Under the pieces are notes generated by a model. It made no database searches. It was not told the DNA's origin and saw nothing but the letters and a program-made list of their open reading frames with translations. Below are positions 55,262 through 62,907 of a stretch of DNA of 64,000 nucleotides, piece after piece. The stretch's first letter is position 1; the number at the start of each line of letters is the position of its first letter. Source of the stretch: Deinococcus sp. Leaf326. GTDB taxonomy: Bacteria; Deinococcota; Deinococci; Deinococcales; Deinococcaceae. Made by a program: the position numbers and the translations under genes. The stretch covers positions 91,074 through 155,073 of the forward strand of contig NZ_LMOM01000087.1 in NCBI RefSeq assembly GCF_001424185.1. The letters are read 5' to 3'.

Positions 55262-56470
55262 ATGGGGACTGGAAATCTTATGATCGAAATGGATGAGCGG
55301 GGCTATGGCATACCTCCCAGCAAATTTATCTGTGGTCAATGTATATCTGATAACTCATACGGTGACTATGCATTGGTAGAGTTAGTGCAGAGCAATATGA
55401 CAAGTATGCACTGTGATTACTGTGGGAATACATCTCCGTTCCCCATAGCTGCTGATATAGAATTGGTTATTGAAAGGGTTGCTTTGGTGATGATGAACCG
55501 TTATGGTACTGCCGAAGAAGACTTGCCGCGAGATAATGAATCTGAGTCGGGTTGGTTTGGTGATACTCTTACTACTGAAGATATTCTCGAAAAATATTTC
55601 GAGAATGGAACAAAACTATTTAATGATCTTGTCAATACTATAGCTGATAATACTTGGTGCGATAAAGATCCATTTAGTCTTCCAGAAGATCATATGTATA
55701 AATACTCTTGGGAAAGATTCAAGCAGTTAGTGCAACATGAAAAAAGATATATGTTTTTCAAATCTAACGACAGCGATCTAGATTTGAACGAAGAGTTCTA
55801 TTTGGAGCCAATGGAAATACTCTCAGTTATCGGTAATTTTATTAGAGAAATGGGTATGTACAAAGAGATAACGAATGAAGATTTGCTTTATCATGTAAGA
55901 TTTAATGATCATTATACAGCATTTAAGGATTTAGCTTCTCCTCCAGTGGAGTTTGCAACTCAGCCTAACAGAATGAGCCCTCCGGGAATTTCAATGTTTT
56001 ACGCAGCTTATGAGAAAAAAGTTGCATTAATGGAGACTGCCTCACCAGACTTGGACGGTAAAAAGTTTACTATAGGTAGATTTTCCACTAAAAAATCAGA
56101 ATACTTAGTAGATATATCTCGAGCATCGAAGGGGATAAGTGTATTTGACTTAGATAAAGCAAAATATTATAATGTTGCGCAATTTGTAGATAAGTACGTT
56201 AAGGAAATTTCTAAGCCAGCCAGAAAAGAAGCTGGCTACTCTAGCATAGACTATGTTTCCACTCAAGTATTAACTGAATTTATCAGATACGGCATGGATC
56301 ATGATCATGAAATTATAGGAATGCAATTCAGAAGCTCTAAAAGTACTCCCCAAGAGGATTTTACCAGTATAGTCCTATTTCTAGATCACGCGGGTAGCAT
56401 GGAGCATTTGAATTTTCTAGGTTACGAACACCACATTTGTAGATATATGCTGGATACTAACGGGCTCTGA
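55262..56470 (+). CDS. Zinc-ribbon HEPN/RES-domain protein, predicted NAD-degrading toxin
   Basis: The 402-residue protein starts with a CxxC...CxxC zinc ribbon (C24, C27, C51, C54). A helical region (about 62-165) resembling the HEPN/RES N-terminal domain follows, then a RES domain (about 208-400). RES landmarks are R213 in YHVRFND, the segment SPPVEFATQPNRMSPPGISMFYAAYEKKVALMETA with R237, and E258. RES enzymes such as MbcT break down NAD+ and stop growth. No antitoxin gene is adjacent; the only XRE gene is 4.6 kb away, so this is a solo RES protein, probably an abortive-infection effector. AT-rich codons mark it as acquired. The domain call rests on motif pattern. Confidence 0.72.
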   Translation: MGTGNLMIEMDERGYGIPPSKFICGQCISDNSYGDYALVELVQSNMTSMHCDYCGNTSPFPIAADIELVIERVALVMMNRYGTAEEDLPRDNESESGWFGDTLTTEDILEKYFENGTKLFNDLVNTIADNTWCDKDPFSLPEDHMYKYSWERFKQLVQHEKRYMFFKSNDSDLDLNEEFYLEPMEILSVIGNFIREMGMYKEITNEDLLYHVRFNDHYTAFKDLASPPVEFATQPNRMSPPGISMFYAAYEKKVALMETASPDLDGKKFTIGRFSTKKSEYLVDISRASKGISVFDLDKAKYYNVAQFVDKYVKEISKPARKEAGYSSIDYVSTQVLTEFIRYGMDHDHEIIGMQFRSSKSTPQEDFTSIVLFLDHAGSMEHLNFLGYEHHICRYMLDTNGL

Positions 56471-56473
56471 CTT

Positions 56474-57598
56474 CTACCCCGCCTGACCGAACAGTACGGA
56501 TGCAGGAATGGCCGTCTGTTGCATCTCCTCTTGGTAGACGTGCCGGTAGACGTTCAGTGTCATCATCGGGGAGGCGTGCCCAAGCTGCTTGCTCAGCACC
56601 TCCACCCGCGTCCCAGCCCTGAGCGCGAGGGACGCGAACGTGTGGCGCAGGTCATGAATCCTGATCCTCGGCACGTCTGCGGCCTTGCAGAGGCGGTTCA
56701 TGTGGTTCTTCAGGTTGTCTGGCCCGAGCGAGTCGCCATTCTTGGCGCTGGTGAACACGAAGTCGTTGTGGAACGCCTTGTCACCGAGCTTTTGCCTGAT
56801 CGCCTCTTGTCGGCGCTTGGCTTCCTGTAGGACCGCCACAGCATCGGGAGACAGATAGAGCGTCCGGCGGCTGGTCTTGGTCTTGGGGCGGGTGAGCAGC
56901 TTCTCTCCGCCCGCACAGTGCAGAGCTTGCTCAATGCGGACGTAGGGCGCTTTAGCGTCTAGAAAGACATACTCCCAAGCCAAGCCGCAGGCCTCGCCCC
57001 GCCTCACACCGGTCAGTAGCATGAACTTGAAGACCATGCCCCAAGGCGAATCATCGCAGGCCGTAGCGAAGCGACTGGCCTCTTCGGGGCTGAAGACCTG
57101 TAGCTCATCGTCAGCCGTGTCCTTGCTGGTGACCTGTGGCTTCTGGCCCGCCGCAGGGTTGCGGGCGATCAGCTCATCCTTGAGCGCCATTTCCAGAACG
57201 CCATGCACGACCGCGTGGGTTAGGCGGAGGGTGTTGGACTCCGTGACGCCACGTTCTTGGAGGTCGGTGTAGAGCTGGCGCACATGTGCCGGTCGTAGGT
57301 CTTTGAGCTTGAGTGCCTTGAACTTGGCGCTGATGTACTTCTCGGCCGTATAGCGGTAGCCCAGGCTCGTCCGGACGGCACGCGAGCGGTCCTTCTCTTG
57401 TAACCATGTCTCCAGCTGTTCCCCAAAAGTGATCTTAGTGGGCTGTGCAGTCAGGCCGCGGCTGAGTTCCGAGAGCTTCTGAGCACGCTGTTGCTCAGCT
57501 TCTTTGCTGGTTGTAGCAGTGCCATTGAACCGCTTACCTTCGTAAGTTAAATGCCAGCGAAACCCTTTACTTGTTTTGTAGACTCCTGTTGTTCCCAT
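56474..57598 (-). CDS. Tyrosine recombinase/integrase of the island
   Basis: The 374-residue integrase has an N-terminal AP2-like/arm domain (about 1-50; VYKTSKGFRWHLTYEGKRF), a SAM-like core-binding domain (about 57-145) and a catalytic domain. The active-site set is complete: R199 or R200 in TGVRRGEA, H315 and R318 in HDLRHTFAS, H341 in LGHAS, and Y351 in NVYRHVY. It should catalyse island integration at and excision from the tRNA gene. Its GC content is higher than its neighbours'. It converges on the HEPN-RES gene with 3 nt between stops. A TACTGT box 7 nt before the ATG drives it. Confidence 0.94.
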   Translation of the reverse strand: MGTTGVYKTSKGFRWHLTYEGKRFNGTATTSKEAEQQRAQKLSELSRGLTAQPTKITFGEQLETWLQEKDRSRAVRTSLGYRYTAEKYISAKFKALKLKDLRPAHVRQLYTDLQERGVTESNTLRLTHAVVHGVLEMALKDELIARNPAAGQKPQVTSKDTADDELQVFSPEEASRFATACDDSPWGMVFKFMLLTGVRRGEACGLAWEYVFLDAKAPYVRIEQALHCAGGEKLLTRPKTKTSRRTLYLSPDAVAVLQEAKRRQEAIRQKLGDKAFHNDFVFTSAKNGDSLGPDNLKNHMNRLCKAADVPRIRIHDLRHTFASLALRAGTRVEVLSKQLGHASPMMTLNVYRHVYQEEMQQTAIPASVLFGQAG

Positions 57599-57605
57599 AA
57601 GGGCA

Positions 57606-57611
57606 ACAGTA
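57606..57611 (-). promoter_or_regulatory. -10 box (TACTGT) of the integrase gene
   Basis: TACTGT on the minus strand ends 7 nt before the ATG at 57598. Confidence 0.5.
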
Positions 57612-57652
57612 TCAAGCCCACTGACTGAAGTACACAGCTCAGGATTATGCTC

Positions 57653-57681
57653 TAGACAGAATCAGTTTGTAATGCTAGGCT
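57653..57681 (+). promoter_or_regulatory. Promoter of the restriction endonuclease gene
   Basis: TAGACA (57653-57658, one base off TTGACA) and TAGGCT (57676-57681) are 17 nt apart. The ATG at 57690 is 8 nt after the -10 box, which makes the ATG at 57672 unlikely. Confidence 0.55.
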
Positions 57682-57689
57682 CATTAGAA

Positions 57690-58706
57690 ATGCCCCAGTC
57701 ACGCAAAGCTACTCCCAAAGCGGTTATCAGACCGCAAGAACATTCGTTACAGAAGATTCAGAAGAGCATCAATGGAAGGCGAAGCGGTGTTCTAGGGCCT
57801 TGTATTGAAGCATATGAAGCGCATATTGGCGATGAAGGCGAGCCAGTACGTTACTTAAATAACCTTACTTATCCCTTACTGGCCGCCAGAGATGCTACTA
57901 AATCTTTAATTAGAGCCGAAATGACGAATCGATGGAGGGACAAACCAGATAGGACTGAGACTGCTATTATTAACTCTCTCAAACGTTCTGCTGGAACAAA
58001 TTTCCAAACTATGACAGCCTATGCGCTAGCCAAGTATCTTGAAGAGACTGGGAGCGCATGGTATATACAGCATCCTGTACCAAAGGAACTCAAGAGCGCT
58101 CTCGCCATTGTTTTCTCCGGCAACGTAGAAATCGAAGGCGAGTCAACTGAAGACCTCGTGCAGGAAGCGCTGGAAGAAAATGCTGATAATAAAGATGCTG
58201 AAGCGGCGTCAGTTTTTGTGGTTCAGCCTGATGTTGATATTTTAATTAGGAATTCTGAGTGGAGCGCAGCGAATTCCGGGCGGGAGCCAATTATTCTTCT
58301 TTCGGTTAAAACATCTCTTGCAGATCGGGCAGGAATGGCTGCTAGATGGAAAACTTACTTCGATCAAGCTACGAATCCATGTCCTCTGTCAGGAACGGTT
58401 GGCTGCTCATATGACAAGCTGGGTATCAAAATGCCGAACGCTGATAAGTATCACATTTATCACGTTATTGTTACGGCGAATATCTATAAGCTGGAAGGCA
58501 GAGATGAAAAAGCTAGGCGGGGAGAGCTAAATAGCGGTCAAACCAGAAGCAATACATATATGTTTGACTTAAAGCTGACCACACGCGACGACCCGTCCGC
58601 CGATACGCCATCGGATTGGCATCAATTCCCTTATATTATCCAGTTCTTAGAAACAGTATCTACTAGATTCGGCTTACCATCCAGGGCCAGCACAACATTA
58701 TTTTAG
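57690..58706 (+). CDS. Type II restriction endonuclease (PD-(D/E)XK, BsaWI/CCGG-like)
   Basis: The 338-residue protein carries a nuclease-like core PDVDILI (180-186) followed by ILLSVKTSLADRAG (202-215). The S-x-K form of the second motif is typical of the CCGG-recognising group (Cfr10I, NgoMIV, BsaWI), where the catalytic glutamate sits elsewhere. Its gene ends convergent with, and overlapping by 4 bases, the cytosine-5 methyltransferase gene, the classic arrangement of a restriction-modification pair. Codon use is AT-rich. Membership in the BsaWI family is my best match, not certain; the recognition sequence cannot be read. Confidence 0.72.
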   Translation: MPQSRKATPKAVIRPQEHSLQKIQKSINGRRSGVLGPCIEAYEAHIGDEGEPVRYLNNLTYPLLAARDATKSLIRAEMTNRWRDKPDRTETAIINSLKRSAGTNFQTMTAYALAKYLEETGSAWYIQHPVPKELKSALAIVFSGNVEIEGESTEDLVQEALEENADNKDAEAASVFVVQPDVDILIRNSEWSAANSGREPIILLSVKTSLADRAGMAARWKTYFDQATNPCPLSGTVGCSYDKLGIKMPNADKYHIYHVIVTANIYKLEGRDEKARRGELNSGQTRSNTYMFDLKLTTRDDPSADTPSDWHQFPYIIQFLETVSTRFGLPSRASTTLF

Positions 58707-60031
58707 CTGCTCTTCCTGGACCATCTTATTGGTTCTCTATAAGTGGTTGGCGTAACACCATTTCCAGCATCAATTGGGAGAGGCAGTAAGTTTCCCAATA
58801 AAGATTTCATCTTGATTATCTCTAATGCGTCTTTCGATAAAGTATACCCGGAAAAGCCTGATGTTCCACGAAGAAGCTCAAGCATTTTGTTCTTAACCTT
58901 CTTATCTCTAGAATCTTTAGTATTCGCTTCGGACGCCTTGGCTATCTCAACTGCAATTGCCTTTGCCATAAGCGGAGGTACAGCGTTTCCCACTTGGGTA
59001 TATTGTGGAACATCGACTCGGCGTTCCATAAATCCCGAAGTTCTTTTCCCCAAAAAGACATAATCATCTGAGAAAGATTGAAGCCTCGCCATCTCTCTAA
59101 CGGTTGGTATTCTGTGATGCTTATAATGAATCATATCATCTGGTAAGGCTAAGACTGCATTTGATTGGGATTTCCTGTCCATTCTAGCCATTGTGATTTT
59201 TCCAGTTCGTAAATGATCAGGCACCTGTGAGATTGTCTTACCCTCTGGTATATAACTAAACATCTCAACAGCCTTTTCTCTATGTTGAGTTGCTAAATGA
59301 TTATAAATAAGATCACCATGCCTCAGGCCTTCCTGATAAGGACTAGCAGCTTGGCCGGGAATATAATGAGTTTCAAATCCTGGTGCTAAGAAATCAATAT
59401 CCCCCAAAGCTTCTTCAATCGTTACAATTGGAAGACCATTTCCAAAGAGACTGTGATTACCATGAGTTGTTGAGGGCCAGCTTGGTTCTGCTAAACTTTT
59501 GCGCCAACCTATCATAAAAAATCTATTTCTGCGCTGAGGGATTCCATAGTCTGGTGCACTTAGAATTGCGTCCTTGGTCTTATAGCCTAAATCTTCAAGT
59601 AGCTTCTTTGACTGTTCATAGGCGAAGCCGCCATACATTTTTTTAAAGCCAGGAACATTCTCCAAAATGAAGTACTGTGGCTTAAAAAACTCAACTGCTC
59701 TTGCATACTGCCTGAACAAGTTATTTCTTGGATCTTCTGAATTCTTTTTACCTGCCGTGCTGAAGCCTTGACATGGAGGGCCACCAGTAATAAGGTCAAT
59801 TTCATCTGTATGATGCTTCTTTTTGATTGAGTTAAGAACTATTGAGAATTCAGTCTCTCTGATGTCGCCGATAAAAACTTCTGTATCGGGATGATTAAAG
59901 GCATAAGTCAATCCAGCGTGCGGGTGGAGTTCAAGGGCCGCAGCAACCTTGATACCAGCAAGCTCAAGACCTTCGCCAAAGCCGCCAGCCCCTGCAAATA
60001 GATCAATCGCAACGAGCTTCCGAGAGGTCAT
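58703..60031 (-). CDS. DNA (cytosine-5)-methyltransferase
   Basis: The 442-residue enzyme has the ordered C5-methyltransferase motifs: I DLFAGAGGFGEGLE (10-23), IV GGPPCQGFSTAG with catalytic C87, VI ENVPGF (124-129), VIII QRRNRFFMIG, a target-recognition region (about 185-280), and X QVGNAVPPLMAKAIA. It should protect host DNA from the convergent endonuclease. The start at 60031 has a GGAG ribosome site. A GTG at 60067 in the same frame is the alternative. Two tandem 10-bp repeats lie just upstream and may be a control site. AT-rich codons match the endonuclease. Confidence 0.93.
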   Translation of the reverse strand: MTSRKLVAIDLFAGAGGFGEGLELAGIKVAAALELHPHAGLTYAFNHPDTEVFIGDIRETEFSIVLNSIKKKHHTDEIDLITGGPPCQGFSTAGKKNSEDPRNNLFRQYARAVEFFKPQYFILENVPGFKKMYGGFAYEQSKKLLEDLGYKTKDAILSAPDYGIPQRRNRFFMIGWRKSLAEPSWPSTTHGNHSLFGNGLPIVTIEEALGDIDFLAPGFETHYIPGQAASPYQEGLRHGDLIYNHLATQHREKAVEMFSYIPEGKTISQVPDHLRTGKITMARMDRKSQSNAVLALPDDMIHYKHHRIPTVREMARLQSFSDDYVFLGKRTSGFMERRVDVPQYTQVGNAVPPLMAKAIAVEIAKASEANTKDSRDKKVKNKMLELLRGTSGFSGYTLSKDALEIIKMKSLLGNLLPLPIDAGNGVTPTTYREPIRWSRKSS

Positions 60032-60061
60032 GATGTCGCTCCAAACTTGAGAGAGGCAGGC

Positions 60062-60091
60062 ATACACAGGCTATACACAGGCGTAATAGTA
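60062..60091 (-). promoter_or_regulatory. Methyltransferase promoter with tandem 10-bp repeats
   Basis: ATACACAGGC occurs at 60062-60071 and 60073-60082, an 11-bp period. A TACTAT box (complement of 60086-60091) abuts the repeats on the upstream side, so the repeats would cover the transcription start. A regulator-binding site is plausible. Confidence 0.35.
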
Positions 60092-60242
60092 TAGCGATTC
60101 CCGCTAGCGGACTGACATACGATGCTGCACAAGCGCAATATTATGAGTGGAGATTGAGGTCTCATATTTTTAACTCCACAGGTGCCACAAATGAGGTACG
60201 GCGACCTGAAGGCCGCCGCTACCGAAAAATACTGTGCTAGAC

Positions 60243-60962
60243 TCAGTTTTTGACAGTCAGCTCGATCTGCTGATTGTCAAAATCGTACTCACACAGGAAC
60301 TCAGTCCTGAGCAGCGCCCCAAAGCTGTTCTGACTGTCTACCCACCCAGACCAGTCTTTGTTGCCGTTCTCGTATGTGGTGACCGCAGCGGCCTTCTCCA
60401 GTACGCCAGGAAACTTGGCGGTGGAGGGGGCTTTCAGTTGGGCGCGGACGGCATCTTGGCAGCGGACGATGAATGTGCCGTCATCCAACGACTTTGAGGC
60501 TTGGTCGGCCTGTGCCGCTCTGGCTTGCGCGGCTTGCCTGGTACGTTCTCGCATCGCCTCTGCGGCAGCCGCATCCGCCGCCCGCTCGGCTGCGGTGATT
60601 GGCTTCAAATTGATGTGCAGGCTCTTCTGCTTCTCCGTGTCCCAGCTCACCGACTGCGCGTGATACCCCTCCGCACTCGCCTTCACGGTATACGGCAGGT
60701 CCGTCAGTTTCACTCGCACGGGCGACTGCGTATAGGTCTGCCCATCCAGCTTCACAGTTGCGGTAGCCGGTGTGAAGGTCAACGTGACCTCACTCTTCGG
60801 CAAGAGGCTGCCTCCGACGGCGGTCAACGCCAGCCCGCCGATGAGGACACCTGCGGCAGCCCTACGCCTCTTGAGCTTGAGCAGAGGCGTCCTGCGCTTG
60901 ATGACTCCAATACCGCCCAGAGCCAGAAGTGCCATCCCAATCAGTCCGATGATCATTGCCAT
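60243..60962 (-). CDS. Membrane protein with PEGA-like domain
   Basis: The 239-residue protein has two transmembrane helices (about 3-20 and 37-54). A PEGA-like beta domain (about 56-118; LTFTPATATVKLDGQTYTQSPVRVKLTDLPYTVKASAEGYHAQ), an Ala/Arg coiled coil (about 122-160) and a C-terminal domain (FIVRCQDAVRAQLKAPSTAKFPG ... DSQNSFGALLRTEFLCEYD) follow. A GGAGG ribosome site supports the start at 60962. It is divergent from the XRE gene and shares a control region. Function unknown. Confidence 0.72.
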   Translation of the reverse strand: MAMIIGLIGMALLALGGIGVIKRRTPLLKLKRRRAAAGVLIGGLALTAVGGSLLPKSEVTLTFTPATATVKLDGQTYTQSPVRVKLTDLPYTVKASAEGYHAQSVSWDTEKQKSLHINLKPITAAERAADAAAAEAMRERTRQAAQARAAQADQASKSLDDGTFIVRCQDAVRAQLKAPSTAKFPGVLEKAAAVTTYENGNKDWSGWVDSQNSFGALLRTEFLCEYDFDNQQIELTVKN

Positions 60963-60987
60963 AACGCGACCTCCTACAGTCAGCTTT

Positions 60988-61016
60988 GCAGATTGTATTC
61001 TGCATAAAGCGTTATG
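60988..61016. promoter_or_regulatory. Candidate operator between the PEGA-like and XRE genes
   Basis: Two small palindromes lie side by side: GCAGA-6-TCTGC (60988-61003), which encloses a TACAAT -10 box on the minus strand (60993-60998), and CATAA-4-TTATG (61003-61016). They sit between divergent genes, one of which encodes a helix-turn-helix protein. Confidence 0.35.
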
Positions 61017-61041
61017 TAGCGCGCCTTACAACCCCCACACG

Positions 61042-61347
61042 ATGCTGGAGGCGATGCCTCGTTCCTCCACGCGGAAAAGTGTTGACCCTGCCTACCTTCA
61101 GGCGCTCGGTCAACACATCCGCGAACTCCGCAAAGCGCGTGGCTGGAGTCAGGACGAACTTGCGGAGCAAGCGGACGTTCACCGCACCCACCCCGGCAAG
61201 CTCGAAAATGCTGAGATTGGCAACCCTCAGATCGGAACGCTTATGGCGCTGGCAGCAGCCTTCGAGCTGACTTTGCCTGAGCTGCTGACCTTCCCGTTCC
61301 CTCCCGCCACGTCAGTGACAGGACACGAGGACCCCCCTCGGCCATAG
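61042..61347 (+). CDS. XRE-family helix-turn-helix regulator
   Basis: The 101-residue protein has one Cro/C1-type helix-turn-helix (about 22-82): YLQALGQHIRELRKARGWSQDELAEQADVHRTHPGKLENAEIGNPQIGTLMALAAAFELTLPELL. It may control its own operon and the divergent PEGA-like gene through the palindromes in between. Phage or element repressors and RES-toxin partners are also XRE proteins, but no toxin is adjacent. The start at 61042 is preferred; 61054 is possible. Confidence 0.8.
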   Translation: MLEAMPRSSTRKSVDPAYLQALGQHIRELRKARGWSQDELAEQADVHRTHPGKLENAEIGNPQIGTLMALAAAFELTLPELLTFPFPPATSVTGHEDPPRP

Positions 61348-61407
61348 TTCTGCCCTCAGTGGGTCTCCGCTGCGCGTCCTGGCCGTCCTGGTGAGGGTTC
61401 CGGCAGG

Positions 61408-62157
61408 TCAGTCCTCGCCGTCCTCCTCGTCCAAATCACGGTCTTTGTGGGCCAGTCGCTCCGCTTTGAGCCGGTGCGCTTGCTGGGCGCGGAGTTGATC
61501 GAGGTGTTGCTGCACGCTGCGATTCAGACTCCCCTCGTACCGCAAGATCAGATTGAGCGTGGACTCCTGCGGAATAGCCCTCACCGCCTGTATCTCTTGT
61601 AGCAACCCCTCGACACGATCCAGGCACTGGAGCAACTCCACTTGCTGCCATCGCAGATCAGCCACAGATTTGCCAGGCTGAGCTATCTGTGGAAGCGCCT
61701 CTGCTGCGCCTCTGAACGTGTCCAGATGATCAACCACGCGCGCCTCATCCGGGCGGAAGAGGCCTGCCGCTTCGATAGCGTCACACAGTGCCCGTAGAGA
61801 CTCCGGCAGGTTGATCGGGGTACGCCCCTGTAAGAGATGGACCTCAGCGGTCAGCGTCTCGATGGTGTTGGGGTAGGCGGCGTGTTCGAGGGCTTCACGG
61901 GCCTGGGCTTGCGTACTGGCTTCCTGCCAACCGTAGAGCTTGCGCCGCCGCCAGAGGGCATAGGCGAGAGCGTCTACGAGTTCGTGTTCGAGATAGCCGA
62001 CGGGCTTAAGGTCGGCCCGGAGATGAGCCAGGTGGGCGTCAAATGCGGGCTGTTCATCGTCGGTCAAGAGACGGGCGCTGATGCCATGCTTGATACCATT
62101 GAGTCGTACTTTCAGCTTCCCGGACTCCATCTGCTTCGTCGTGGGAGGATCAGTCAT
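61408..62157 (-). CDS. Hypothetical charged protein of mobile-element type
   Basis: The 249-residue soluble protein (NGIKHGISARLLTDDEQPAFDAHLAHLRADLKPVGYLEHELVDALAYALWRRRKLY...) has a largely helical, Gln/Arg/Leu-rich composition and an acidic tail (DLDEEDGED). The KHGISA...LL...E...F and ELV...A...WRRRKL pattern recurs in short proteins carried on mobile elements in many phyla, without a known role. Its GC content is intermediate between core and island. Confidence 0.65.
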   Translation of the reverse strand: MTDPPTTKQMESGKLKVRLNGIKHGISARLLTDDEQPAFDAHLAHLRADLKPVGYLEHELVDALAYALWRRRKLYGWQEASTQAQAREALEHAAYPNTIETLTAEVHLLQGRTPINLPESLRALCDAIEAAGLFRPDEARVVDHLDTFRGAAEALPQIAQPGKSVADLRWQQVELLQCLDRVEGLLQEIQAVRAIPQESTLNLILRYEGSLNRSVQQHLDQLRAQQAHRLKAERLAHKDRDLDEEDGED

Positions 62158-62221
62158 GGTGTTCGCCTCACTGGAGGGAGAGACCAGAAGAGAGAACTTC
62201 TGGTCTAAGCAGTACAGATTT

Positions 62222-62527
62222 TTAAGCGGAAACAGAACGTTTGAAGAAATCCTCGATTATACCGTTGGCGCTGTCTGAATTTCCACGCCGTGCAATCCCC
62301 TTAAGGCAAATTCCATTCTCGCTGCGTACTACGACCATAACATAATCCGAGATTCGAGCAATAAAGCGTGGATCGCGGCGTTCCTGACGTGAAAGAGTAC
62401 GACCAAAAAGTAACTTTGCCTCATTGATGTGAAGAGGTCTCACATAATCCTTTACTTCAGGATTGTCTCTCAAATATGCGTCATCCATATTGCAGATTAA
62501 CTGGATATCTAGATCTACTTTGTTCAT
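62222..62527 (-). CDS. Small hypothetical protein
   Basis: The 101-residue protein (MNKVDLDIQLICNMDDAYLRDNPEVKDYVRPLHINEAKLLFGRTLSRQERRDPRFIARISDYVMVV...) has mixed alpha/beta character and no known motif. A GAGG ribosome site precedes the ATG. Base composition is AT-rich like the defence genes. Function unknown. Confidence 0.55.
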   Translation of the reverse strand: MNKVDLDIQLICNMDDAYLRDNPEVKDYVRPLHINEAKLLFGRTLSRQERRDPRFIARISDYVMVVVRSENGICLKGIARRGNSDSANGIIEDFFKRSVSA

Positions 62528-62640
62528 TTTCTACCTCGGTAACGCTAGATTTATGGTTTTTGTGGTGAAGGCATGGATTTACCAAGAGTATTTCGGATAT
62601 GAAAAACTTCAAATCTACGACTGATCTTTACAGTCTGAAT

Positions 62641-62703
62641 TTGCGGTTTCTATCTGGGGTGACGCTTCCCTAATTGATGGGGAATGTCACCGGAAAACCG
62701 CAA
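62641..62703. repeat. 63-bp interrupted inverted repeat (stem-loop)
   Basis: Three nested arms pair: TTGCGGTTT with AAACCGCAA (62641-62649/62695-62703), GGTGAC with GTCACC (62658-62663/62686-62691) and TTCCC with GGGAA (62666-62670/62680-62684). It lies 2 nt beyond the stop of the IS-truncated gene and has no T-run. Confidence 0.65.
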
Positions 62704-62705
62704 GT

Positions 62706-62849
62706 TCATGTGTCATCAGGTGCAAGGGCCAGTAGGATCTTTCGCCGGTCCGCGCCCTTGCCGTGTTCGAAAAACTCCACCTGAATGTCTAACTTCTGCA
62801 TTGCAGGAGCCATACGCCGGACTGCCGCTGAGAGGGCCCTGGCGTTGAA
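62706..62849 (-). pseudogene. C-terminal fragment of a gene cut by the IS element
   Basis: About 47 residues remain (FNARALSAAVRRMAPAMQKL, then DIQVEFFEHGKGADRRKILLALAPDDT), ending in a normal stop at 62706. Reading upstream, the frame runs straight into the left terminal repeat of the IS at 62850, and the rest of the gene is absent from the window. The basic fragment resembles C-termini of element replication or primase-like proteins, but this is a weak guess. Confidence 0.6.
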
Positions 62850-62865
62850 CTCAGGAGTTGCACCT
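62850..62865 (+). repeat. Left terminal inverted repeat of the IS
   Basis: It matches the reverse complement of 63985-64000 in 15 of 16 positions. Confidence 0.85.
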
Positions 62866-62907
62866 GCATAAGACGAAAAAAGCGCTCCCAGACGCGAGAG
62901 TCTGGGA

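Larger units (their letters stand above)
55095..62849. mobile_element. Genomic island next to tRNA-Lys (defence cargo; right boundary uncertain)
   Basis: Base composition drops visibly right after the tRNA, and codon use becomes AT-rich through about 60 kb. The segment carries a tyrosine integrase, a HEPN-RES toxin-like gene, a restriction-modification pair, an XRE regulator and unknown genes, and ends against an IS element. No second copy of the tRNA 3' end was found within the window, so the right attachment site is presumably beyond 64000 or degraded. Confidence 0.75.

Noticed and set aside
62641..62703. Integron attC site
   Set aside because: The ends do not show the conserved RYYYAAC/GTTRRRY core, and no integron integrase is present.
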